Positions 22,263 to 35,765 of a stretch of 64,000 nucleotides of DNA are shown piece by piece. The position numbers were made by a program, and so were the translations under genes. The notes beneath the pieces were generated by a model. It worked only from the letters and a program-made list of their open reading frames with translations. It was not told the origin of the DNA and did no database searches. Position 1 is the first letter of the stretch. Each line of letters starts with the position of its first letter. Source of the stretch: Motacilla alba alba (lineage: Eukaryota > Chordata > Aves > Passeriformes > Motacillidae); contig NC_052019.1 in assembly GCF_015832195.1 (NCBI RefSeq), positions 49,727,016 to 49,791,015 on the forward strand, written 5' to 3'.

Positions 22263-24849
22263 ACTTGCACATGATGGCAGCAGTCGGGACCGAAGGTTTG
22301 TAATGGATTTCTTTCTTTAAGCAAACAGACTCTTACAGTCTGAACAGGACTAATATAGCCAAAAAGGTTATTTGAGGGAGAGGGGAGGGAGTAGAACTAG
22401 ACTTGTAAGAGCCACACCACTTGGCCTGAGCTTTGATACTGATTTTCAAGGGCTTTTTCCTGCATCTTCAATTTCTAAAAATTGGACACTCCACAGAAGC
22501 AAGGATTACAGTTCCATTTTTCCCAGCTTTCTGCTCATAGTGACAAAAGAACTGGGTGGATTGTTTTAAAGGTAATTCCTGAGCACTTATCTTTGGCCTC
22601 CAGATAGCTCAGGCTGCTGCTGAGCAAGCACCCAGCTACGATGTGTAAACCATATTCATTAGGAGCTCTGACAGGCTGCAGTTCAGCTCCGACCTCGTGA
22701 TTAACAGGAGAATGGAAAGGGTTTGTGTGCCGGGTGAAGTTTTAATCTCCACCCAGGAGTTGCCTGAATAAATCCTGTTAGAAGAAGAGGATCTGAGCAC
22801 ATGGGTTTCACATGTGATTTTGACCATATCCCTATTAAATTCTTTATGTGAATTATGTCAAACCCTAAGGCTGGAAAATTTAAAACAAAATACTGTGTTA
22901 CGCTATATTTCAGAAACAAATTGGGTTCAGAGATTTTATTTTAGTTTCAAATTGCTGAGATATAATTTTAAAAGGATCTAGGTATATTGAGGATTAATAA
23001 TTCAAATCCTTCTCTGCTATATTTAACTTTCTTTACCACTGAATTTAAAAAAAAAATGTAGTAAAATGCAGTGTCACCAATTGTGAGGCAATTGATGTGT
23101 TTTTAGCCTCTAATAAAAAGGGATTTTTTTTCCTTTTATTTGTTTTTTTCTTTTGAAGGGAAAAGTTAAGATGACCCAGGAAATTGTACTAGTGAAAAGT
23201 TAATAAACTATCAGACCAGTGCAGGATGTTGTTGCCTTTGTCCCAAGAGATGACTAAACTTCAAGAGTGTTTCAATTCCATAGCTAAGACCAAATGCCTG
23301 AGTCCTCTTCTAATATCTGCATATTTGCCAGATATTTTTCCCATTAGTAACAGCAACAGTTTAATACTAGGAAATCTGCTGTGTAATTACCCTATGACCT
23401 TAATTTTGAACAGTTAATTATGAAATATGGGCTTTTTTGTTTGTTTGTTTTGGGTTTTTCTCCTGTATGTAGTAAAGGGTTGTTATAATGAGTTTAATTA
23501 AGCGAAAATGCATGTTGGCCTGCAATGTTACAAGAGGTTGCTACGTGACAATAAATCATAATTAAATGTATTTAGTGTAATTGAAGGTGTCATTCACAAT
23601 CTTGTTGCTTGTAAAAAATGTTAATTGTTTCCTTAGATGGCAAGCCCTTCCAATTACAAAGAAAATGAACCAAAAGCTCAGTTTTGCTAACCAACAGCAA
23701 TGTAATGTTTACTTTACAAAGAATATCAGTGCTTTATTCATGAGCAGCTATTTAATATAGCAAAGTAAGTGGTAATATCTGGGGTGCCTGGAGAGATCTG
23801 AATGTGCTTTTTTTTTTTGATTTGAAAAATGCTAGCTGATTTGCTGGTTGTTTTGGTGAAGTGTAGTTATGGTGAGGGCAGGGCCATCTGCTGAAAAGTG
23901 GAGAAGAATCCCTGAAGAAAGCTTTGTGGCTTAACTGGACAGAACAAAGCAGTTTTAATGGAGACTACAAGAAATTTGCTCATTATGAGTTAAGAACTAG
24001 GACTCTTGGGGCTCAAATGTGTAATTTAGAAGTACGCAGTGAGCACGCAACTCTGGGATTATTCAGGTGAGTAAGAACCACACTGTTGCAGCTTCCTTCA
24101 TTGAACCATTATTTTAAATAGGAATATTTTGTTGTGGGCCGTTTGTGTGACAGTGTGTGCTCACACATCTGTGTTTAAATAAGGTTTTTGTGTTAAAAAA
24201 AAAAAAGTGTGCCTGTCCTACCTGTACATAGGAGGAAGTTAAGTTTATATAAGTTTATTATAAGTTTTTAGGGGGAGAATGAAGTTTTCTGTGTATTTGG
24301 AGGAGAATATGCAGCATGTTAGTGCAATGAAGGACAATAGCCCCTGAATACCAGATTTTCATTTTCTGTGGGACTCACTATGCCATAGTTACTCCCTCCT
24401 CACCACCCCTCCTATGCTCTTTTCTGAATCCCAAATGGCTTATTGTTAAAGCCAAAAGGAGGGGCTCAGTTCTGCTTTCCTGGTAGTATCAGCATCTCTG
24501 ATGGCATTGATTTAAATTTAAACTTTGCAGGCCTGTACTAACAGAGGAGAAATGCTGCATGTGCAAGTGTGCAGGGGTAAGAAAGAAAGATATGAAAGTT
24601 TGATGTTTTAACTTTTGGATTCTTTTGAGTCCTATTTACATACAAAGTAGAAGAAAGTTTTCCATGCGGAACACTGTCATTATTGAATTAAACTTGTAAA
24701 AGTAGAATTATTTTATTTATTTCTCCATTTGTGGGTCTCAATTCCTCCAGTCTTCACAATAGCCAGTTCTGGGAGATGGGGATTAGAAGCAGCTGCAGGC
24801 CTTCATGTGATCTGAAGGGCACAGTAGGAGTATAAAGAATTTAAATATC
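22263..24849. other. Unassigned non-coding DNA
   Basis: Contains GTTT microsatellites near 23432-23448 and short T or A runs (for example 23811 and 24196). No gene or repeat family was recognised. Confidence 0.5.
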
Positions 24850-25960
24850 ATTCATTTTCTTTTCCTTTGCTCCTTTTCTCCCCGCCTTCCCCATGCCATT
24901 CCACATGGGAATCAATCAGTCATTCAGAGCCATGGACAATTACCCCCTACCTTTCACAGCTCATATCCAAAAATCCTTTGGCAAAGCAGACCTGGACTCC
25001 AGCTCTCTCAGCACTGCTGGAAGTCACATTCTGCACTGTTGGACGTTGGGATTCACGAATCGCAGCCTTGCACTGTACACTGGGTACCTTCAATCATTTG
25101 TCAGAAACATTGGCTGATCCCTGTCTGAGCACTGTGTACTTCCACTTTTGTTTTAATGCCTTTTCAGTTTTCACAATGAGTCTGGGGAACCTCACTGCAA
25201 TGAAGATCCTTTCTGATTAAAATGTCTTGTCTTTAAATCCAGCTTTGCAGCAGGGATGCCAGCCTGAAGGGCACAGCATGGCCCGGGTACACTTCTGCTG
25301 ATTGATACAACCTCACTTCCTTGATGATCATCCCAAATAAATCTCCTCAGTATTTTCAGACATGATGTAGATGCCCTTTACATCCATATAAATCTTCAGC
25401 CAAGAGAAAATTAGCCAAGTCCAGACATTGATCTTGCGAGGTAAATTGTACCTAGGCAGCAGGGGATCCATTGATAAACAATGAAGCAATGCAGATAACT
25501 TACCAGCTTACTTTTAATCAATGCAGCTTCTCACAATGTATTATTCCAGCAATGGGTCTAAATCATTGTGCACTGTAAGAGTTGTTTTCAAAACCTTTTA
25601 ATCTAATTGGAAAATCTTCCTTTCTACTTGTAATAAACACTCACTAAACTGTCTGCACCTAATTGAGCTGTAGTAATTTATGTGAGCTCCCCACTGCTTT
25701 TTCTCCCTCTAATCAGACAGACTGCTTTACATCTTTAACTAATGAAACCTAAGACTTTGCCAGGAAGATTTGATAAAATGTCACTAGTAAATAAATCTTC
25801 ATCAACACTGACATGTCCCACAGCCTCTCCATGTCCCTTTTCATCATTAACTCAGAGCAACACCATCATAGAAAGGTGATGGCCACTACTTTATTTACAT
25901 ATATAATTAAGCTGTAGTCAACAATGTCATACCAAATAAGAACTTGAAAAGAAAATATAT
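24850..25960. other. Unassigned DNA, possible conserved non-coding segment
   Basis: The stretch is free of recognisable repeats and microsatellites. It holds several homeodomain-type words (CTAATTG, GTAATTTA, CTAATCAG, AATTAAGC) at 25600-25920. That is compatible with a regulatory element, but this is inference only. The 117-codon frame at 24867-25220 resembles no known protein. Confidence 0.25.
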
Positions 25961-27047
25961 TGTAGCTTTTTGTCAGGACATAATGATAGTAGCTGCAGTG
26001 AAGCATTTTTTCCTAGAAAGGAGATCTCAGCCCTAGACATGTGCTAGAAATGCCACCAGCTGCCATGTACGTTCCTAAAAGCCTTCCCTGTGGTAAAGCT
26101 GTTCAGATCTGTCCTTATCCTTGATAAATAAGAATTCCTGCCCACCCAGCAGTGCTTTGCAGAGATTCTCAAGTCAGCTTAGGTAGTGAGAAACGTACAA
26201 CTGCTTCCCAGAGGAGTATCAGGTATCCACATGTGTGGTACCTAGCACAAAACCTTTGATGGTATTGCTGGATATAACATAAGCAGCACCTGTCCCCACT
26301 AAACAGAACAGTAAAAGGTGGTACTCCTATGCCAGTGCGGGAGAGAATGAATTTTCCAGAATAGGCCAGTATTGACCAGAATTAGTTACAGGTGAAAGAG
26401 GAGCAAACCAGTACTCTGATGCACAACAAAACTGCTTTCTGGATTTTCCCTAATGCCATACATGACTTTTTTATGCATAAAAATCAGAGGTTCAAAAGGA
26501 AATGTTCAGAATTCCAGCTTTAGGTATGTCAGTGTGCTCAGCATTAATTCCACATATAGAGTTGATCCTGTACTGTCTTTCACTGTAAAGTCAGGTGAAT
26601 GAATGCTTTGGAAAGTCCTTGTGTAGCTCAGCAAACATTTAGTAAGTGGTAAAAGACAAAAAAAAAAAAAAGTTAGGAATGTGAATGCTGGTACTTTAAT
26701 GGGAATTGGGATGAATGTAGAAGCATGCATTGGGAAATGCATGTTGAAATGGAGCTGGGGGCAGGGACTGTGATGGCAAAGACATCAATTGCTAGACTGG
26801 ACAAAAAAAAGCAGCTCATAGTGGTCAGTGCTAAGGTCAGATATGCTGAAAAAGGAGCGGATTTTGACAGCAGAGTTTGTCAAAAGTCTTGTGTCTTTCA
26901 GGTAATGCAGGCAGGGCAAACTGAACAGGCCTGGCTGGGCATTTTCCTTGGAAAGCTTCCTGAGCTATGGTTTTACAGAGTGCATGCATTGATTGAATTG
27001 GACCTGCTAAGCTCAGTGGACACTTTATGTCTGCAACATCTACTGGT
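25961..27047. other. Unassigned non-coding DNA
   Basis: Holds a 14-A run at 26658-26671. The plus-strand frame of 115 codons (26725-27072) runs into the microsatellite and shows no domain. Confidence 0.5.
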
Positions 27048-27111
27048 AATATATATATGTGTGTATATATAAACATTATATATATATATATATATGTATG
27101 TATGTACATGT
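27048..27111. repeat. TA/TG microsatellite
   Basis: (TA)n and (TG)n tracts with the palindrome-prone core ATATATAAACATTATATATA, ending GTATGTATGTACATGTG. It gives rise to spurious I/Y-rich frames on both strands. Confidence 0.92.
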
Positions 27112-30105
27112 GGGAGCATGTAGTGCGTCTGACTCTTTCACAAACACCATGTGTGAGTGTTCTTCTAAGAAACCCTCTAGTTCCTTCTATAATCAGCATC
27201 TTTTTAATGACATGGAATGACAACAATTGTGTCAAGGTGAGGAAACTGGAGGGAGGACTAGGATGGATAAAATAAAACTTTTACACTTATTTTTTACGCC
27301 ATGTCATGTAGACCAAAGGAAAACTTGATATTTACGAGAGAGCGCATTTGGATTTCTTTAGGCCTTTATTTGCTGTTAGCAACTTTTAAAACTATTCATC
27401 CATAAATAATTTTTTGTGAAGGTCAACAATGCTTTCCAGAATGTGTTTAACAACCACTGTCTGGCCTTCCATCTTAGACAAACTACTTAAAATAAACATC
27501 AGTCATAGGTGATTTTGGAGCCTGAACAAAATTTTGTTTTTCAAGGGCAGATTTGAGCTAAAGATAGCTCTGTTCCTTTGCATTCCTGAGAGATTTATAT
27601 TGGGATGCTCTAGTACTTGAAGATAGAAGGAAAATTCATAGTAGATGATTCATATTATGTAAATTAGTTAGATTCTGTATTTCTTTAATCATGAGAAACA
27701 GTATCAGTTCTGTTGCACAAAAATACTCTGACTGTGGAAGGAATGTTGTTTGAAAGGTGAAGATGAAAGTACAATTGCTGAGTACAGTTGGAAAGACAAG
27801 GACAGGTGGGGATTTTAGGCATACCTGCTAGCCCGTGGTTACACTGAATATGACACATGTATCAGGGATATTTCAGAAGGGCTTGTCATCTATCATACAA
27901 ATTCAAAAACCAGATGATTTTAATAAGGCCATAATTTTGTTGCAGATATGCAGTGTATTGGTGTTATATTTTAGCCTAATATGCAGGATCTCTCATTGGC
28001 TAGTGTTTCATGTTGGCAGTAAAGGCTATGGGTGGATCTTGTCATCAGTACTGAGAAGGAATAGATACAAGATCAGTCAAAGCAAAAATATTGCTTCCAG
28101 AACTGCTGAGCTCTTCTGTAGCAACTGTAGAAATACTAAAGGTTTGGAAGGCCCATGAGTGAAAAAATCCATGGTATAGATTATACACATGCTTCTTGTA
28201 TGCAAGTGTCTATCACAGGGGACACACCACTTGGTGGAACAACTCATGTTTTAGCCCTATGTTACACCTATTCTGCTGTAAGAAATAATATTAAGTTGCC
28301 TTTGGATTCCTAATATACACAAGCGAGTAAAAAAAAAATGTTTACGTACTTTCTGAGAAACAGACATCAGAAGATTTTATTCATACATAATTTATATTTC
28401 TGGGCTATTATATCAGCATATCCAGCACATGCAATAAAAGTGTATGTGATCCATTTGGACCAATTGCCTGCCAGGCACTGCGTTCTCTGTTTTATTTTTT
28501 TTTCAGCTTTAGCCTAGTGTATGTGAAAACCTGCTCAATTCGGGTATCCACACAAACAGAAACAGCAGAGAGGAGCATTTCTTACAGCTTCTGTTGTGCT
28601 ACTGGAAACCTGAAACTTGTAGGTCAATGACACTGTTTTATTTCTTTTCCAATGATGGAAGAGAGAAAAATATGAACTACAAGATGATCAAAAAGCATTT
28701 TTCCACTGCTGCTCCTTGATATACTATTCTCTGTAATATAAATGCTATAATAAATCATACTTTCTGTTTGTTCCATGTCTTGGGGTCAGTGTTCAGCACA
28801 GTCAGTGGAACCAGCAGTTTTTTTCTTGTTCCAATGAAAGCCTGTGAATATGCTCCAGCCAGCTTATCTGATTGTTTGTTCTGCTCAGCTAAGCAAACCA
28901 TGCAAGTGTGCCTAAACTAAATTACCTGCTGCAAGTCTATACTGGTGTCATTCCAGTAGAGACTCTTCCACGTGTTTCCTTTTATTCCTTATCTTGTGTC
29001 TTTTTCCCAGTCATTGTTCATTAAAAGCCATTGAAAACAAAAATAGTCAGAAAAAGACATACAGCTGCTTCTAGCAAGCATCTCTGAGCTAAATCCCAGA
29101 ATATTTTAAATTCAAAGAATTATGTTTCCTTACCTGAAGTGAATTTATTAAAAGACAGTGTTCTTGGTCTTCAAATTAATAGAATGAAAAAATTAATTTC
29201 GGACATAGAAATCTGTCAGATTTTTTTCTAGTTTTTATGTAACTGGACATGAGATGTTACCAAAGTAATGGTTTTCTACAGGAATAATTGTAGCAAAAAG
29301 TTGACTAACTCAATTAGGCTTAAACCTCAATCTCTAGAAATAAGTGTGGGCACACTTCTTGGAAATAAGAGTTGAATGATAGGACTGGGCAAGTTGGAAA
29401 GAAGGAGCAAAAAATTTCAAAAAACATTATACAGCTTGTAAGAACTTAAATATATTTTTCTTTGCAGTTTCTGAACCTAGGCTAAATCTTTTGGGGGAGT
29501 GAATATATGAAAGGATTCCTAATGCGACTGTGAGACTGAAGGCTTAAAGAGCTTCAACTGAGCTGCCATCAGACAGCCCTCTTGAACACCAGAGCTTAGA
29601 AAGAAGTATCCTGAAAAGTATGAATGAACAATTCTCTTTGATAAGGCATATCACCAACCCAACCACGTACAGGTAGCTGAACAGAAATTAGCAGAATGTT
29701 TTTGCCATGTTTTATGCACATTAATTTTTCCTCTTGTTACATCATGCTCTCAGCTCAACATTTTGTACTTTGCTTTCCATGCAGGTCTGAAAAAAGGGAA
29801 ACTCAGTTTTGAAGAATTCAAGATTAGGAGATCCCTGTTTTCCCAGGCTAAACAGCCTCATTTGGTTAAGAGACTGCCTTGCCAGTGAATGTCTAAAACA
29901 AATTTTGCTGAATTAGGGATCAGTGTGATTTAAAAGCTTCTGTGAATTTCAAAAAGCACTAGTGAAATCTGTAGATGAGATGGTGCCTGCCTGGAGTCAT
30001 TGATGTGTCTGTCTAATTAGAAAGAGATATGAATCCCATTTTATGAAATTGTCATTTCTCAAGAAAAAATACAGGTACATGAGCATAGTCTGCATCTAAA
30101 CAACT
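27112..30105. other. Unassigned non-coding DNA
   Basis: Nothing recognisable. The 107-codon frame at 27835-28158 has no domain or splice context. The last five bases (CAACT, 30101-30105) are the left target duplication of the next LTR. Confidence 0.5.
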
Positions 30106-30677
30106 TGTGGTTCAACCCCAGCTGGCAACTAAGTACCAGACACTCACTCACTACTCCCCAGCCTCCCTCCTGCCTCCCTCCCCCTTCTCTGGGGAGGAGA
30201 ATTAGTAAAAGGTAAAACCCATGGGTTGAGGTAAGAACAGTTTAATAATTGAAATAAATTAAAATTAGGCAATAATAGTGTAAAAGAGAGATGAATAAAG
30301 CACAAGAAAAATAAATGATGCACAATGCAATTACTCACCACACGCTGAATGATGCCCAGCCTGTCCCTGAGCAGGGATCAGCAGCTCCCAGCCAGCTCCC
30401 CTCAGTTTGCATACTGAGCATGATTTCCTATGGTATGGAATATCCTTTTGGACAGTTTGGATCTGCTGTCCTGGCTGTGCTGTCTCTCAGCTCCCTGTGC
30501 ACCCCCTCACTGCCAGAGCAAGAGAAACTGAAAAATCCTTGATTTAGAGCAAACACTACTAAAGCAACAGCTAAAATATTTCTATTACCATCAATTATGC
30601 TCCTGCTAAAACTAAACCACAACACTGTACCAGGTAGTTGGAATAAAATTAACATTATCCCAGCTGAAACCAGGACA
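30106..30677 (-). mobile_element. Solo LTR of an endogenous retrovirus, intact ends
   Basis: A 572-base LTR on the minus strand. Read in its own direction it begins TGTCCTGGTTTCAGCTGG and ends GGGGTTGAACCACA, so it has TG...CA ends. It carries CAATTATTAAACTGTTCTTA with the variant polyadenylation signal ATTAAA (complement at about 30241). It is bounded by a perfect 5-bp target duplication, CAACT, at 30101-30105 and 30678-30682. Its wording (CTGGTTTCAGCTGGGATAA, GATATTCCATACCATAGG, TTAGTTGCCAGCTGGGGTT) is typical of a large LTR family in songbirds. The 5-bp duplication fits the ERVL type; the family name was not verified. There is no internal region, so it is a product of LTR-LTR recombination. 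Confidence 0.93.
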
Positions 30678-30682
30678 CAACT
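30678..30682. repeat. Right target-site duplication of the solo LTR
   Basis: CAACT directly after the LTR, identical to 30101-30105 before it. Confidence 0.9.
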
Positions 30683-33600
30683 GCATGAAGGTAATTTGTT
30701 TAACTTTTTTTCTGAAAAACTTCACAATTTCTAGAATTGCAAGATTACTTCTTTTACACAGGAATAGAATGACGATAAATCCAGTAATTTATCATGTCTC
30801 AAATTTGAAGCCAAATTCACATCCTTAATAGCTCTCAAAAATATTTCCCTTTCCAAAGTAAATTTTTAGTGGGTCTTTAAAAAAATGTAATGTTTGTATA
30901 AACCATTGTTATACTGGTCTGTTTTGCAAAAGCAGAGATAATCAAAATTTTTCATACTTGTAAGCGCTCATGGGCAATGTTTGTTTTGTTATAAGGCCGA
31001 GAGAGTAATTAACTGGTAATCTTGGATCCAAGTCTGAACTGATTTGAAGGGGTTGGTCATACCAATTGGGGAAATGGTTTGGTACAATATCCAGACAGAT
31101 ATTTGTTGTGAACACCTAAACGGGGATAGCAAATTATTTGGGTTGTACACAAACAACCCAGTGCTTTGAGATCCATTTCAGCTAAGACAAAATGATCATA
31201 ATCTGTAGTTCATTCAACATAAATTTTTATATAGTAAAATTTGTATGGTTGTATGACCTCTGAAAAAGTTAGAAAGTTGTTCTTAGTTCATGTATCAAAG
31301 CCTAACCACAATTTATAAGCTTTTTCCTAAATAAGCTCAATCTTTTAATAATGTCAAATGTTCTCAGATAATAGGCTTTTTCAGAATATTTTTGGTAACT
31401 GTATTTCGTAGTTGAACAGATGGTTAACAGGTTTCCTTTTCCACTGTGTTGGTGTTTCTTATTTTATTACCTAATCCAAAGTCTACTGAAATTTATTGTT
31501 ACCTGCCCCTCAGAATAATGAGTTTTGTTCTGAGATTCTCATGAATGATGAAATAACGAAGTCTTTTTTTAAGGACTTCTAAAAATTTTGAATTAAAAAT
31601 TTGAACAGCTAGAACCACTAGTGTTTTAGAAAGAGCTTTGTATTATTTTAGGATGCTGTGCTCTATTCTTACTGTCTTACCCCTAGTTGTTAAACTTCTG
31701 CAATGAAGACACTTGTCATAGTGAATTTTCTATTTCTTATTAGAATAGGAAGAAGATATCTCTTTTCACTTGGCTTTCCTCAGTAAAGTGTATATTATGG
31801 CCAGAACAATATCATTAAGCTCATAGTAGAAAATATGAGTAACAGTTTCACACGTTTCACACTAATGTAATTACAGAGGGTAACAGGTAATCTGCCTGCA
31901 AAATCTAACTTTTTAAAATCAACTTTTCTTTTTTTCTCTTAGATCAATTAACTGGAAAAAATATTTACCGTACCATTTTACAATTAAACTTAGAAATACT
32001 ATTTGACATCTAAAATGTATTTTTGTTTCTATTTTGAAGCTGATTGATTTGCTTGTAATGTGGTTTTCTCCCTACTGCATTATGCTCATACACTTCTGCT
32101 GCTGAAAGCCCACCTGTAAATAGTAAGCATTAGCAATATCTTTCATTAGGAGAAAGAAATCCAGCTTCCAACTTTCCTGTGGGATAACAACACTTCAGAA
32201 CACGTCAGTCCATAGCTGAGATGTGTTTTCTAAGAAAACTTCATCTGCATAGGTAAATATGAAATCAAAATTTAAATGAAGGGAAAGATTGAACAGAAGA
32301 TAGAGTGATGCTATGATTGACAGATAAAAGCATTTTCATTGGGAAAATTATTGGTGTTCCATTTGCCAGAAAAAAGTCATAATAAGCTGGAAATTGCCAG
32401 GTGAGCCAGTGTGATTGAAAGGTAGCACCTCTCTCTTGCAGTGAGTGTGGCACAGTCTATAAAAAGGGTGAGATACTGACTGCATAAACAAGGCATTCTC
32501 TGTCCTTGGTTTTTAGGTGAAGGCTCAAGGTGCAATATGCCTCAAATACCTTTATATGTCTAAATAACAAACACCCTCCCTCTAGTTAATTGCCTTTGTG
32601 GTTAATGGGCAGAAACAGGCACTTCCAGTTAGGGAGTCACCGGAGAGATTATCCTTGAATGAGACAAATCATGCCTCAGATGCGCCTCTCTAAGTGTCAA
32701 AATTTGGCTGAGATGAATCTTGCCCAAATGCCTTCTGTGAAATATATTTCAGTCATGCTCAAGTGGCTACAGTCAGAGCTGGGCTGGTAGACAAGATCTC
32801 CAGCCTGAGGCTCTAAGGCTACTACTGAATGAAGACCATTGGGCCTCCATGATCTTGACCTCTGTGAGGTGCCAGAGCTTGAGATCCTGTGTCCTACACT
32901 TCTCTCTTTGCTTTTTTATAAAGTGTAAAAATAAATATCAGTGTCTTTTGTGTCTACAAGTCGAGACTTGCCATACTTGTGGATATTGATATCCTCTGTA
33001 TATAGGTATATTTTAAAAGAAAAAAACTTAGTACCAAAGTGAATCATATGTATCATAAAATTATATATGAGAACATAAATATAAAACTGAAAAATTTTAC
33101 TAGGTAAGTGGAAGGCTTCAATTTTTATGCTCCTGCATTATATATCATTACATGTCTATCCAATTGTTCATTCCTGAAACTTGGTTAAAGTGTTATATTT
33201 AAACATTTATAGACTAGTTTTCATACAAATATATTATATAATTATCTGTGACTTAAAGGCAGACTATGGCAAAACTCAATCACTGTCATTTATGCCCTGG
33301 AAGTAAAAGATCATGCTGTATTTATATTTGCTTGAGTTTATGGTATCACCAACACATGAATTTGATAAAAAGGGGTGCAATAATATTTTATGAAAATCAC
33401 AGAATGCCCTGAAGCCATATGTCAGCAATCTGCTCTTCTCTGGCAATTGCAAGAATTTGCAATCAGTTATAATTTTTTCCCCCAGGTCCCTGTGTGTCAA
33501 TTTTGTTTCAGTTCCTGGGGATACCTAGGTGTCATAAAGGGATAGATCGTATTAGTATTTACAAACTTCCCAAAATATAGTAGTGGTTGGGAATTCTTTT

Positions 33601-35487
33601 CCCCTATATAACAGGTAACTGAGTTGTAAAACATGGAGTGAAGGTGACATTTTTGTTCCATATGAATTCCCACAGCAAGTAAGCATAATGGATTCTGATT
33701 CACAGCTCATATTAATAAGATGACAGCATGGGAAATGTACTGGCTGATCCTCCCATGTGTTGGGCTTCTGCCTTCTGACTTGTTTTCTTTTTCCTCAGGG
33801 TTTTATATTTTTATATTTTTTCACTATGGTAGTTTCTTTTTAGTTTCTCTTAGGCCACCAACGCTTGCCTAGACATCTTACCTGCATTTTAATGCAATAA
33901 TAACAGGTCTACAATTGCTTACAGTAAATGTGGCTTAGGCAGTAGATCTTAACAGAACTGGGCCCTGGATACTGAGTAGCTAAACAGCGCAAGATTGGGT
34001 GAAGCCCACATTACAGCCAATGCTGAAGAAGATGCCCATAATGCAAAAAATAATTGGGCAGCCATATAAGGAAGTCTTCTATGGGTGCTCAGATTATTTG
34101 TGATTTGGTTGAGTGGTCTCTTGTGGACAAACTGCCAAAGAGGAAACCATGCTTTGGACATAGACATGATTGTGTCATCTTTTGAAATGTTGAACAATTT
34201 TTAGCTGATCAATTTTTATCTTGAACTGAATTAATGTCATAAAGTACATCCAGACAATTATCATTCCCTTGCTGCCTTTTTCCCCCAACTTCAGCCTCAA
34301 GATATCCTCAACTGCTGATCCTCAGCTTTAGCATTAGGGGCTGAAATACTGAACTGTATCTCTCAGATAAAAATAGCAATCCTCTGTCATTTATCAGCTC
34401 CTGGCCAGACTTGTACAGATTGCTCTTCATGCCTGTGCTTTGAGTGTGTCTCCTGCAGGAATGGCAGCAGGGCACCCTTGGCATGGCTTCACTTGGCTAC
34501 TCTGAACAAATGCTCTTACTGACAGTGTGTGATGTGAATCAGAAACACACTGTCCTACATGAGGACTGCCATGGATGGCCGCCATTTCACTGATCCTCTG
34601 CTCTAATCATCCTGCTGCATTCTTTCTTTTTACTCTAATGTGGTTTCTTGCTCCTTAGCACCAGAGAATGGGCCAGCCACCCCCAGCCAACCCCAATCAT
34701 AAGTTTGCCTCCTTGCTAGGAATCTGTGGGCACATGAGCATGGCAATCTTCTGGCATCTTAAGACACAGTGGCACACATAAAGTTATCATCTTCTTTATT
34801 ATTATGTTCTTTATCTTTATCAAAGTGATCACTGCCATTATCACCACCTCCCTGAAATTTGCCCTCTCTAGGCATTTTCCCTCTCTTTGTTCATGACTCC
34901 CTCCCACCAATCATTTGTGCTGTCACAGCACAAGCCTAAACCTTGACATCTTTGTTATTATAGATGATAACCACCAACAGCACCAGCTGCAGAAAGCTGT
35001 AGCTCCTTCACTGCTTTTGGAAGCATACTCACTGCTCTGGAAACAACAGGAAACAAGTTTTTCACTTCAGAAAAAAATGTGCAGCTGCATTCTTACTTGT
35101 GGGGCTCCAGGCTCCAGCCTGTGCTACCTCTAAGTGCACTTTGCTCACAAGTGGCTCAGGAGGTTGGTACACATGCAAGCACGCAGGGATGAGAGGCAGA
35201 CAATCATTGCAGTATGAGTACACAAATACCATTCCAATGGTAGTGTGGGGAGGGCTCTGAAGTTTTGTCCAAGCTGCTGCTGACCACAGAAGGCTGGTCA
35301 ACAAACATTGCTGCCAATGAGCTGCCTAGAAATACCACCTCAGTCCAACTTCACGTTGTGCTGGCCAAGTGGATGGCGAGATGCAGTGCACTAGAGCATG
35401 TGACTTAAACATCATGTCCCATGTGAGTATGTAAATTTGCTTCATTTGCAACCCAACGGTAACCTAGCATTGCTCATATCCTGTATT
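30683..35487. other. Unassigned AT-rich DNA
   Basis: A (TTTTATA)-type tandem lies at 33801-33820. No gene was recognised; all frames are under 85 codons. The part at 32460-32900 is free of recognisable repeats and low-complexity sequence and might be constrained, but I cannot show it. Confidence 0.45.
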
Positions 35488-35765
35488 AATCACAGAATAA
35501 CAGAAATGTATAATCATCAAGGTTGGACAAAGCCTCCAAGGTCATCTAGTCCAACTTTTGAGTGAACACCACCATGCCAACTAAAGCATGTCACTAAGTA
35601 CCACGCCTAACTCCTAAACGCTTCCAGGGATAGTAACTCCACCACCTCCCTGGGCCTTTCACTACAGCAGTGCTTAACTTCCCTTTCAGTGAAAAAACTC
35701 TTCCTGATGTCCAACCTGAACTTCCTCCTGGTGCAGCTTTAGATTATGTCCACTTGTTGTGTTGT
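35488..35765 (-). mobile_element. CR1 LINE 3' fragment
   Basis: This is a minus-strand CR1 copy. The plus strand reads AATCACAGAATAACAG, CAAGGTTGGACAAAGCC, CCAAGGTCATCTAGTCCAAC, ACACCACCATGCCAACTAA, GCTTCCAGGGATAGTAAC, CTCCACCACCTCCCTGGGC and CTTCCTGATGTCCAACCTG. These are diagnostic of a CR1 subfamily with this tail. Compared with the copies at 1050 and 11220 it has a different 3' UTR, so it comes from another subfamily. It ends near 35765 and is 5'-truncated. Confidence 0.95.

Noticed and set aside
26725..27235. Frames of 115 and 132 codons on opposite strands
   Set aside because: Both run through the TA/TG microsatellite and have low-complexity I/Y-rich ends.
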